Assembly (NCBI RefSeq): GCF_921293095.1 | Contig: NC_060257.1 | Location: forward strand, 63,744,472-63,808,471 | From: Ischnura elegans | Taxonomy: Eukaryota > Arthropoda > Insecta > Odonata > Coenagrionidae | Length of the DNA: 64,000 nucleotides | Direction: 5' to 3' | Shown: positions 1 through 10,600 of the stretch, piece after piece | Numbering within the stretch: the first letter of the stretch is position 1 | How the letters are laid out: every line of letters starts with the position of its first letter | Position numbers and translations under genes: made by a program | The notes under the pieces: generated by a model | Seen by the model: the letters and a program-made list of their open reading frames with translations, nothing else | The model's database searches: none | What the model was told of the DNA's origin: nothing

Positions 1-921
1 GGACTTGAATTGCCTTCTTTCTCTCTTCCTGTTACCAATACTTCGGAATGGGATTACTGTCCCTAATATTAATTTTCAGCAACCTCTCTCACAGGCAAAT
101 ACAAAGTAGAACCCTCAATATAGACATCCATGGAATTCACCAGGATCCCAAATGATAAGCCCCATATACACATTCAGCTAATACCAAAGCGAGAGCTTCA
201 GCGCTTCAAATACAACTTTGACAGAGACAAAAAGATCGAGAAATACTTCAACTAAATAAAAATAACTTCCTGCAGTATGTATAACGTCAAAAATACGACG
301 ATTGAGCAAAAGCGATAGATGCTTAATGAAGACAAAAAGTAATATTTTAATGTAGTCACCCACAGTTCAATTCGCATCGTAAAAACATAGATAATGGAAA
401 TTGCTCGAGGAAAAATTAATAATTTTGGACGAGCTGATCTTCGATTTTTGAAGCAATTCGCAATTATGAATTCACAGGGATAACAAGTAAATACGTACCT
501 TAGGGGCACTAATGGAGAGTACTCCATCGGAAGATAACGATGAAGTTATCGTTTCCGGGCGGATTCCTTCTGGAAGGACGTATCTTCGGATAAAATGCCG
601 GGAAACATAGCCGTGTTCATCAGGCTTCTCATCGTGCTTTCCCTCAACCACGACACAATTTTCCACAGTCTTCACAGAGATTTCGTTAGGACTAAACTGC
701 TGGACATCCAACATCACATGGAATCCATCCTTGTCGGCCTGGACACTAGACATCCCACTCTGCTGCCCCGCGACATGACGCCAGGGTCGATAGTATCCCA
801 GCTTCACTAGATTGGGTACTGGTTGGTACAGATCGTTCAACCTCAATCCGAGGCCGAAATCCTGGTCGAAGAGCCTCAAGGGCCTGTCAACTTCGTCCAA
901 CAGGAATGGCAGAAGAGACAT
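1..921 (-). CDS. Small heat-shock protein (alpha-crystallin/HSP20 family, lethal(2)essential-for-life-like), partial
   Basis: ATP-independent holdase chaperone that binds unfolding proteins in the cytosol. The first coding exon is 921-499 (141 codons, MSLLPFLLDEVDRP at the start). ATG follows directly on a TTTCAG acceptor, so a non-coding exon ending at 1033 (donor AAG|GTATGT) and a 111-bp intron precede it. Residues about 60-141 form the alpha-crystallin domain: DGFHVMLDVQQFSPNEISVK, then the VVVEGKHDEKPDEHGYVSR block and SDGVLSISAPK. The exon ends in phase 0 at CCTAAG|GTACGT. A plausible next exon starts at 28 (after AACAG) and reads EERKKAIQV in phase, which supplies the C-terminal I-x-I/V motif expected of the family. 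The gene then leaves the window. The family match is clear; the exon at 28-1 is an inference from splice signals and phase. Confidence 0.9.
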
Positions 922-1118
922 CTGAAATTAATACATGAAGTCGTAAGGTGTTGCAAACTTAAACGCTGTCCATCTCTGGCACTGCCCGACTGATAACACA
1001 CACAAAGTATCACGTTGATAGGATGTACATACCTTGATTTATCTCAAAATCACAAATGCCAACGGCCGAGCAACACTCGAATCGCCACACTTTTCTCCGT
1101 GTTCAGCTGAGCTCCAAT
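922..1118 (-). other. 5' UTR exon and intron 1 of the small heat-shock gene
   Basis: The intron is 922-1032 (GTATGT...TTTCAG on the minus strand). The non-coding exon ends at 1033 and probably begins near 1118, about 30 bases after the TATA box. The transcript start is inferred from TATA spacing only. Confidence 0.55.
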
Positions 1119-1145
1119 GAATCGCCCGATATGGGGTAGGTCGGG

Positions 1146-1153
1146 TATATAAA
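1146..1153 (-). promoter_or_regulatory. TATA box of the small heat-shock gene
   Basis: TATATAAA on the plus strand, read as TTTATATA on the minus strand, sits about 110 bases upstream of the 5' UTR donor at 1033. It lies just downstream of heat-shock and CRE-like sites when read towards the gene. The site could also serve plus-strand transcription, but no plus-strand gene is evident. Confidence 0.6.
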
Positions 1154-1165
1154 GCAGCCAGACTG

Positions 1166-1173
1166 TGACGTCA
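1166..1173. promoter_or_regulatory. CRE-like palindrome TGACGTCA
   Basis: A full TGACGTCA palindrome, the CREB/ATF consensus, about 13 bases upstream of the TATA box. Function is inferred from position. Confidence 0.5.
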
Positions 1174-1178
1174 CAGGA

Positions 1179-1186
1179 TTCTAGAA
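1179..1186. promoter_or_regulatory. Heat-shock element, proximal
   Basis: TTCTAGAA is an inverted pair of nGAAn units, the unit bound by heat-shock factor. It lies about 26 bases upstream of the TATA box on the minus strand, the usual proximal position for a heat-shock promoter. Confidence 0.6.
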
Positions 1187-1313
1187 ATGTCTCCGCCGAT
1201 CTCGGCCTTCCCCGCTTCGATCCGAGCGAGTCTGCTTTAACGACCCCAGCGCTATCCTACGCCACTCTAAGGAACTACATGACGGCCGTTTACTTTTTTT
1301 CTGGAGGGTGGAA

Positions 1314-1326
1314 GAAATTTCGCGAA
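1314..1326. promoter_or_regulatory. Heat-shock element, distal, three units
   Basis: GAAATTTCGCGAA is an exact GAAnnTTCnnGAA array, with another GAA just before it at 1311. Three alternating units with 2-base spacing is the canonical HSF trimer site. It supports heat induction of the minus-strand small heat-shock gene. Confidence 0.75.
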
Positions 1327-1626
1327 AAATCTACCACAATCGCGTTTAATTCTTCTTGCAGATCTTAATTCACGCTTACAATCACTCTGAACTTGCGAGA
1401 GGATTTTGTAGCCTATTGTATTTCTTGTCCTAGTTTGAAGCATACATATAATACTTTTTATACATATAACATACGACGACTTAACTACCTAAAAAATCTA
1501 CCACAATCGCGTTTAATTCTTCTTGCAGATCTTAATTCACGCTTACAATCACTCTGAACTTGCGAGAGGATTTTGTAGCCTATTGTATTTCTTGTCCTAG
1601 TTTGAAACATACATATAATACTTTTT
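1325..1626. repeat. Direct duplication of about 135 bp
   Basis: Bases 1325-1459 recur at 1492-1626 with one mismatch seen (GAAGC against GAAAC), a period of 167 bases. It lies immediately upstream of the distal heat-shock element. No ORF is explained by it. The near identity suggests a recent local duplication. Confidence 0.85.
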
Positions 1627-1979
1627 TCTTAATTCTTTCAGATGCCGGCGAGTCTCAAAATTTTAAGCGGAATAGCACTACGAAGGAATCTTCAGCCCTA
1701 CATTTCATAACTAGTGGCCAAAAATGTAGCATTCTATCCGGAATGCGAATCGTGAAATACTTTGGTTTTCATCTATCGCCATTTACCCCGAGGAAGTATA
1801 AACTTCTTTCAGTTAGTTATTAATTTTTAACTATATGATATTATTGATGTTGCAGAAAAATTCCGCTAGCGCTTCCGATATTATTTTACGGAAAAATCCT
1901 CTGAAACGCTCAGGAAAAAATAACTCCTACATCTAGGGTTATATTATTTATCGATATTAAGATTCTATCAAATTCACTT

Positions 1980-2064
1980 CCCCTATGAAAAAATTATATA
2001 AACTACAATTGTATAAGAATGTATACAAATATTTGTACAGGTTTATACAATTTTTTCATAGGGG
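1980..2064. repeat. Short inverted-repeat element (85 bp)
   Basis: Ends are CCCCTATGAAAAAATT and its complement AATTTTTTCATAGGGG. The arms extend to about 24 bases with one mismatch. No clear target duplication was found. It may be a minimal miniature element or a simple hairpin. Confidence 0.6.
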
Positions 2065-2401
2065 TTCCAACCAAGTTTTTTCACATAAACCCGCCACATG
2101 CCACAGAAACCGATGGTAATATTTGAGTTAGTATCAACAGATGTTTTAAAAGGAAGGTATAGAAATAAGCAATGAGAAAGCTACGTAGCAGGCATGGAAG
2201 TCAATAGGAGGGAATCAGTAAAAACCATCTCTAAACATATATTTTGATACCCAATTGGGCAGGATAAATTCTTAAAATTTACCGTTGATACCTCGTTTAT
2301 ACCCCCACTCACCTTAAAAATTAAATTCCGGAATTGCCTTGGTGGAGAGCATTTGCCATTAATGTATGATCTTAGGTTTTACCGGCGTATCAGCTGCAGA
2401 T

Positions 2402-2592
2402 AAGTTTCTCGGGTTTTCCACCGGTTGATGTCTTCCATGTGTCCCGACGTTTTGAGCAGTGACTTGCTGTTCATCCTTAGGGGATCTTCCGAAGATGAAG
2501 ATCGGAAGATCCCCTGAGAATGAACAGCAAATCACTGCTCGAAACGTCGGGAGACAAGGAAGGCATCAACCGGTGGAAAACCGGAGAAACTT
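2402..2592. repeat. Foldback pair with Penelope-type hammerhead-like motif
   Basis: Bases 2402-2491 are the reverse complement of 2503-2592 with scattered mismatches and an 11-base loop. Each arm, read outward from the centre, carries a CCTGA-like box, a small AGCA/TGCT stem and then a GAAACGTCGGG-like run. These resemble the conserved boxes of the hammerhead ribozymes known in terminal repeats of Penelope-like elements. The inverted repeat is seen directly; the ribozyme relation is inferred. Confidence 0.55.
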
Positions 2593-3217
2593 TTTCGCAT
2601 TTGCCATTAATAATTTCCCAGGTAGCAGAGTGGCATTTTCCCAATAGCATTTCCTGTTATAAATACCATTGGAAAAATGTCAGATGATTGACTGCTAAAG
2701 ATAACGTACGCCTCAAATTCTCTCCCCTCCTTACAGAAATGTTTCATTCATTTCAATTAACCCTTCAGCTGCAGGAGTACATAATTTTAACAACCAGCCT
2801 GTGTGGGAGAGTGCCAAGAAATATTTTTGAAGTGAAAACTTCTTTAGCGGCGTTAAGCACTTTTGTGGGATGGGGAAAAAGCATAGAAATCGCGTGAGCG
2901 TCACCAACCCGACACCACCATCGCTACAGCGATATATACATATGTATAGTGTGTATAGTGTATACAATGGTATAGGTTGCGTCACCTCTATACTTTTACA
3001 TACTGAATACTGGCATCTGTCTGCTTCTAGTTCTATACTGTACATATGTACTTTTTCTATACAGAGCGTATTATTTTGTAGACTGTTAATAGAGATTAAT
3101 ATATAAACTTTGTTAATATATAGACTGTTAGTCTTTTTGTTTTAAAAATATTAAAATTGAAAATAAAAATTCCTTCTTTCTCACCAAGGGAGGGGCCAAA
3201 ATTTGGGCACTGTCGTA

Positions 3218-3530
3218 CAGGGGCGCAGCCAGGAATTAAGGTTGGGGGGTTGAGGTTTAGGTGCAACTAATACCGGGGTGTGTGGGGGTATGGAATACCC
3301 ACCAGGATAAGCAGTAGGTGCGAGATTAATAAATTGCGGAATTTTAAGATAAACTGTTCAAAATTGTGAGTTTTACGGCTTTCTGAGGGATGTTTTATTA
3401 ATCCTTACACTATTCTATTGGTAATATCAATCCAATTAAGTAAAATGAATTAAACTTAAATATTTTGTTGAGCTCTAGGGGGGGGGGGGTTTAACCCCCA
3501 AACCCCCCCCCCCCCCTTGCTGCACCACTG
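3218..3530. mobile_element. hAT-like miniature element, 313 bp
   Basis: Ends are CAGGGGCGCAGCC and, on the complement, CAGTGGTGCAGCAAG. It is flanked by an exact 8-bp duplication CTGTCGTA at 3210-3217 and 3531-3538, the target length of hAT transposons. The interior near the right end holds runs of about 11 G and about 14 C that face each other. It has no coding capacity. A diverged relative lies at 49979-50433. Confidence 0.85.
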
Positions 3531-3538
3531 CTGTCGTA

Positions 3539-4590
3539 GGTATATTAACAGCGTGGCACAGGAAGGAAATGATATGAAATGGGCAGTAAAACAAGAAATG
3601 CCAGGAGACACTCCCAGCTGTGAGGGATGGCTGTGGGGAGTTAAACCACTTTTGTGATCCCTACACTGAGGGAAAGTGCACTTGGCCACTACCCGAGTAG
3701 CAATAACAATTTGGGAAAATGCAAAGCAATTGTCAAACATTTAAAAACATTTATCCTGCAGTCAGAGTACAAAATGTTTAAAAACGATTCCACAGCCTTA
3801 GGGATAAACTATTCTCAAGTTATATTGAAGGAGAATCATCCAAATTACCTATCAGTCATTAAATTGAGAGAGGCAGAGATATTCTACAACTTACCCAATT
3901 CCCTGGTCTAATTATTATAATGGGCACTAATTCAACATTTACAACCCCTAATTTCTAATAAGTGAACTGGTTTAGTTGATAAACTTTGTGGAAGGTATAT
4001 TACATACTTAAAAGAACAAGTGGATGGCTACTAGTAAAACTTTTCCTTTTGCCAAAACAAAAACATACAATTTTCCTTCTCAGCTAAGAAAATGGCTATT
4101 TCCCCCAATTGCTTAATTCTACTGTGGTCTGAGTTTCAGGAAAATACTCTGGGAATAATAATTCAAATTTTATATTTCTAGGTATACTAAGCACAAATTG
4201 CCAATAATAAACATATTGTAGGTTAAATATTGAAGCGCACATTATGTACTATTCAAGTAGACCCAAAAGCATCAATATATCACAGCAACAAGTGAAAGTT
4301 TACTGAAAATGTCAGTTACCATTTTTTAAAACCAAACCCTTCACATTTCTAGTTAATTAAACCACCATAGGCCAATTAATGTTAATATTGGCCTTTGACA
4401 TATTACCAACCAAATGAGTTAGCAGAGATAAACTGAGTTAACATATAAAAACCTCCTCTCCTATAAAATTTGTGACATGACGTCAAGTGCAGGGGTTACG
4501 TTTGTTTTTTTTTTCATTACTTTCTATGGCATTGTGGTGGTATACAATGCCTCTCAGCATTAATGCATCTGAGGTCTGATATGTCTAAAC
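3539..4590. other. AT-rich intergenic stretch
   Basis: No host exon or transposon end was recognised here. A small imperfect palindrome (AGGCCAAT...ATTGGCCT) sits near 4370-4396. The stretch around 4521-4595 resembles 43846-43925 and may be an old dispersed repeat. Confidence 0.5.
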
Positions 4591-4593
4591 AAG

Positions 4594-5320
4594 CAGTGGC
4601 GCAGCGAGGGGGGTTTTGGGGGATAAAACCCCCCCAGAGCTCAGAGAAATTTTTAACTTTAAACCATTTTGATGATCTCTCCATTCTATTCGGATTTTCC
4701 CCGCGTTCATTGTGTTTTAGTGACAACAGTTTTGCTGACATTGCAGTCAGTGTCTTCAGGTCGAACGTGAAACTCGGAAAATTTTTCCGCCTTTTATAGG
4801 CATAAAATTTTCCGCCTTATATAGGCGGCGGCGGCTGCTGATCCGCTGCTGCTCTCTCATTGGTCGGTGGTCCATCTCTCATTGCTGGTGGTCGGAGAAT
4901 CCTCTTCCATGCGATATGCAGGCTGTAGCCTTGATCCCAGTTGAAATTCGCCGGCGTTTTCGCTATCTCAATAGCTTCTCTGATAAGGCGAGGGAAGTAT
5001 GTATTTATTTTCTTTAGCTATTATCCTGGCGTCTTCAAAGAGGATGTTATGTCCAGGTTCACTCCAAGCATGCTCAGATATGGCTGAGAGTTGGTGCTGC
5101 TTGTTTTTAGTAGCCCTTCGATGTTCCTCCAATCAGACTTTCATTGATCTGCAAGTCTCGCCAATGTAATATTTACCACAAGAATAAGGCACTCGATATA
5201 TTCCCTCGTAAAGGTCCATTGGGAGTTTGTCCTTCGCTCCGGATAGCATGTCTGATATCTTTGTCACGCAATTGAAACGTGTTATTATGTTGTGCGAGTC
5301 CACAATGCAGCACCATCAGC
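4594..5320 (-). mobile_element. Penelope-like retroelement fragment (GIY-YIG endonuclease end)
   Basis: Read on the minus strand from about 5320, the sequence encodes YRVPYSCGKYYIGETCR, the GIY-YIG endonuclease signature. It is followed by KQHQLSAISEHAWSEPGHN and AKTPANFNWDQGYSLH, all typical of the C-terminus of Penelope-like elements. The reverse transcriptase part is absent. Downstream come two TATA-bearing GC-flanked repeats (4786-4833) and a hammerhead-like stretch near 4715-4765. The copy is a degenerate fossil. A CAGTGGCGCAGCG end at 4594 belongs to a separate miniature-element family. Confidence 0.8.
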
Positions 5321-7517
5321 TAATCTGATGAAAATAAAACATGTATCTCCCAGAGTGTACTCGCTACCAGAATAAATACTCAATATCTAGCCTAACAAAA
5401 TTTTAAGTGCGATGCGGCACATTTTCCCGCTATCCAATTGCATAAAAAATTTCCACAAATTATTTTCTCGTCAAATGGAACAAATCTAGGGCCATCCCAA
5501 AAGATATTAGAAATTTTTGAAAATAAGGACCACTCTAAGGTCCCACCACAATTAAATTTTTATTTTCTGCACCCTTATCTAAATTATATCAGCTTCATGA
5601 TCATATATTCGCACAAGTTGGGTGGTTATACAGTGAATTTTAGTATTCATCCTTGTATTCACACATTCAAACATTAAGTTGTAAATGCCAATGCATCATA
5701 TAAATGGATATTTATGAGGTAAACATGTATGAGTAAACCAGGTGACCACAGTCAATTGACTTGAGAACTTACCAGTCGGTCCAGGTTGAGAAGTGACCAA
5801 AATTGAGTATATGATTAAAGTAAACACATTGAAAATAAGGAAACATAATTACAACAGTTAAATGAGAAATATATTTTGCATGACTCATCATAATTATAAA
5901 ATGACAATCACAATTTACACATTTAGAAAAAGAACTTCAACAATAAGCCAATGCAGCCAGTCACAAAAGCTCAAATTAATGTTATAGTAATTAAGATTTT
6001 TAGACATCAAATGAACAAATTTATGATTTGGCTAGCAAGGAAATATTCTCTGAAGAATAGGTAATGGATAAAAATAAATACTGTGAACCTTACAGATTTT
6101 AGAGAAAAAATATTAATTTGCTTCTATCCTTCTTTTTTGTTCCCATCATGAAAAATGGTTATGATTAAAACTTTAAGCTAATATGTGTTCACACATTTTA
6201 AAATGGTCAAAAACAAGATGTAATTTATAGTTGGATGTTACAGTATCTCAAAGTGAAAAATACATATAAACACTGCACATTAAGTAGTTGATAAGAATGT
6301 CATCACTTACATTCAAAATGGCATTCCAATTAACATTTCTCACAGTATCCTCACTTGATAGGGCAAACATCTGCCCTTCAAAGTTGTGAGGATGAAGTGA
6401 TAAAAAAAAGTAATATGAAGTGACAAACCTGAGACTTTCACATCATCATAGATAAAAGTTTTACATCTTTTCATTGGCCATTTCTCAATTTAAGAAAATT
6501 TTCATTACTGTATTACATGGCTCATAACACCATTCTTTTTTCGTGGAAGTGTCCCATTGAAATATGTACTTAAATTGGCAACAAGGTACATCTTAAAACA
6601 AGATAGCAATGGGCAACAAAATAATTAACGAATCTTAGACTCGGAGAAAGTTGGTAGAAGTTTGAACTGCAAATGTTTAAATTTTTATATTGGCAACAAA
6701 AGGCAAGGCAATATGCAATGTCGTGTATATGTTACGACAGTTACTGTTAATACCAATCGTAAATGCATAAGATTAAGAGTTTACCCATTCAACAGCATCA
6801 CAGCACAACAGAATGGTGAATTGTGATTTAAAAAGGGAACATTTCTCATCCACAAGTTTCATGAGCCATAAAATACAGTGAGAATTCTCATCTTGTGGTC
6901 CATTAAATAATCACCATAAAGGTAACTTTTTTATACACAAAATACTCAGCATTTTCCATTGAATCCATAATGATAGCTTTGAATTTGTGGTTGAACATGT
7001 AAGCTACAGCATAATATGCTTACACAAACCCCTAAAAATACCTTTATAAGTCAGAGTACAATGCTCAAAATTTTAATTTTTTTTTGTATCATTACAACAA
7101 AGTAAGTTATTGACACTACTACACACTATGTCATGAAAATATGAATAAAAATAACCTAAGAATGCTTTAAAATTTCAAGCGAAAGGTATTTAAGACAACA
7201 TTGACTGGTTGTTTACAATATATATTTTTAACATAAAGCATACACATAAGAACAAATTGCACAAATTGCAAATGTTAAAATTACCTACTACCCAGCTAAA
7301 AAAATAACATGTAACAAAATATTTTCAATCTGTTAATTTGTTTTATAGTACGGAACAATTTCAGCAAAGATAGACCTACACTTCGACAAAAATTTAAATC
7401 TGATATGCTCGAATAGAACAGCATTGTACTTTGATTTATAGATTATCTCCCAGAAAGAACAATTTGTGCAGCCCTTGGCACCAAGGCAACAATAAATGAA
7501 AATCATATAAATACCCA
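5321..7517. other. AT-rich intergenic region
   Basis: No protein similarity, tRNA or transposon end was recognised. It separates the Penelope fragment from the 3' end of CERT. Part may be CERT 3' UTR if a more distal polyadenylation site is used. Confidence 0.5.
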
Positions 7518-7523
7518 TTTATT
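7518..7523 (-). terminator. Candidate polyadenylation signal of CERT
   Basis: TTTATT on the plus strand is AATAAA on the minus strand, about 150 bases after the CERT stop codon. Other AT-rich candidates exist further on. Confidence 0.4.
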
Positions 7524-7673
7524 TATATGAATAAAGAACAAATATTTTGACCAAAACAATAAAGCAATAAGGAAATATATTCATAACAATTGAATAATGA
7601 AATGCATTTCAATAAATCCTGATTCATGCACAGACAATTTTAGCAGTGAAATATTTCATATGATTTTTTTCTC

Positions 7674-10600
7674 TCAAAATAGAATTGGCTTATCTTTGCA
7701 CTGATCGATCACATATTGAGTGAACTTCTTCAGGAACTTGGGATACTCCCTCTTATAAACAGCACGTAACACTGAGGCAGGTGCCCATCCACCAGGATTT
7801 ACTGCAAATAATGTAAAACATTCGATAAAAATTTCATTTAATGCCAATATGTCAATAATTTAATGTCAATAATTTTGAAACCTTTGAAGCTTGAGGAACA
7901 CAACAATACCTCCATTATGCTGCCAACCTTTGTTTATACCTCTGATTACTATGCTCTTGAATACTATTGTTTCCTATAAGTCCATATCTTGTTTGTTCCA
8001 TGAGAAGCTTCAAATATCAGCTGCCATAAAATCATCTGTTTATGTTTTTGGAACGCAAATGAATATTTCCACTGATCGGACTGCCTTACGTATTACTATT
8101 TAATAACATGAACTCTGCACAAGTAAAAACTAATGGATTCTTATAGTATCTTCAGCTTAAAATCATGATAAAAATGAAAATAAGGAACGACCCTACACGT
8201 GATTTAAGGAACAGCTATTCTTGTTAAATTTAAAACATAACAAGGAAAAATAATAAAGGACACAAATAACTCTACTTAACCAGCCTTTTACATATATATA
8301 TTATATTAAAAACTAAGTCACTTATTAAGTCAATATTTTCATACCTAAGTCACCTACTTATAACTCAGACAGCTACTTTTTCATACCTAAGTCAACTTAG
8401 GTATGAAAACCAAACACCTTACGCAGTAGAAAATGAAAAATGGAAATAATAAACACTGAAACAAAATAAGTTCAATATGCTGAAGCAATGTATTACCATA
8501 GGATATGACAGAAGTTGGGACCAACTTCTAATACAGCAAAGAGCAAGAGGCAGCGCAAACTGTTACAACTTCATTATTCATGTGGCCACATGGCACCGCA
8601 AGAGTACATGTCCATTGCTAGCACCAGAATAAAAATTTACAATGGACAGGGAATAGAATAAAAGACAGCATTCCATGATGTGTCCTCATCACTGACATTA
8701 CCCTGGATCATGAGGAATACAGAAAGCCATAAACAATGGACAACACGTGAATAGCAGTAGCCATCATCAACAGTCGCAATGGTTGGATTGTCATGAAACC
8801 GCTCGTACACCGGACAAAAATTGTCACTAGATCTGGTTCAGCCAATGGATTGGCTCAAGAGCAACTCATGCTAAGTTTCGTGACTGTAATTCTATGCATG
8901 CTAATATACAGCATTGTATTTTGGCCTGCTACAATTGTCAAATCTAGCCATGATTATGTATAAAAGGAATATTACTTACCAACAGAGCAGTAAGTGATTT
9001 TACACGTTATGTTATCTCTGGTTATTTCAGCACCATCCTTGGGAGGGTCGATGAATGTTTGGCACACTAAGCACACAGTCAGGAAAACTCTGACACATTT
9101 CCCTGAATTCGCCTGGAACAAAAAAAAAAAGACATCACAGCACATTATGGTGATAAAATCGATTAAATAAAAATATTATTTCTCGTAAAACTAAGAAGTA
9201 TCATATATTTCATAAGAAGAAAAAATATGATTCATGAAGATTGTAACACAACCATTAGGACTGTTCTTGGCAATTATGTTATTCGAAGCAAGCTTAAAGA
9301 AAAATATGCACCAACTGTTGCAGTAATAATGCAGGTTTGAGGACAAAGAGACACCCACATTATAGGCAAGTACAGCAGACTCTCGTTAATACGAACAACA
9401 TTATTACGAAGTTCTCGTCATTACGAAGCAAATCGTTGGTCCCGACCAAAAGGCCTATCCAAGCTATCGGATAAGAAACGTTATTACGAAATTTTTGTTT
9501 TTACGAAATTACAAACCTCATTCCAGGTCCCGGCAGTTACATAATCAACTTTATTAAGAAGTTCCACACATAAGCAATGGCACTTAGGTGGATATTCACC
9601 ACGTTAAGTTTTTATAATTGCGCCACGTTTAAGCCCTCCTCGTGTACTTTACCAAGAGCATCAATTATGGTTCTTTCTTCACCATACACGCAACGTCATG
9701 TAATAAGCTTCATTCCTGGGGAATCATGGTAACTGACTCATTACAGCTCGTAAATTTGATGTACAGATAGCCCTCTTCCTACGCACATTCGATTTACAAA
9801 CTTACAGAGAAACCAGCATTCAAAAATTTCAAATTTCGAATTTGGCACCTTTTGATATGGCCATTGCTACACTGTGTGGCGTAGTGGAACTTGCACTCTG
9901 GGCATAATCTGAACAAAGTATCATTGAATACAGTGTGAAGTTAGGAACTGTTCAGCGTTTCGCCTGTTCTTCGTTGCCACGAAGAGCAATTTTTTTCGGC
10001 TCCGGCTGTGTTGCACGCCCAGCTAGATCAGTTCGTTACAAGCGTGAGTTAGCGCACAATTATTATGCAGTGTAGCATTCTGCAGGATAACCATACTCCT
10101 CGATGCCTTACATGCTGTCCAGCCGGCGAGAGTTGTCCGATGGTGGCAAATAAGAGGGGCGGAAAACCCTACGCCAGCACGGTTTACAACTAATCGCTGT
10201 CCCCCAAATGCACCTAACACCATTGCCTAGTCATACAACGTCAAATGCATAAAGATCACCAAAAAAGCCTGATCCACCAAAGCATGCCCTTTCTTCGAAT
10301 CACCAAAACAAGTGATTCTTCCTCTGGGTCCATTACGCTCGTCATCCCTTGCGTCTACTTTCTTCATGGAGCCCTTTGGAGGCATTTTCCTTTCTTCCCT
10401 GGCAATGCTGCCCCGACCTAGACCATTCTGCCTATCATCCAACAACTCTCGGCAGACCGTCGGTTTATCAACTTAGGAACAAGGTATTGGAACGCATCTA
10501 GTTTGTATATCGGACTTAATGTATTCGGCAAGATATCAACCCTCGATTACGTCATGCCGCATTCTTCTGCTGAGAAACTGAAACGAATTTTCCTGTTTAT

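Noticed and set aside
2731-3106. Overlapping ORFs of about 100 and 78 codons on opposite strands
   Set aside because: They mirror each other over a TATA/GTATA-rich low-complexity stretch.
10023-10445. Minus-strand ORFs as a transposase gene
   Set aside because: They lie within the 1.37-kb pogo-ended element but show neither a CENP-B helix-turn-helix nor DDE residues.
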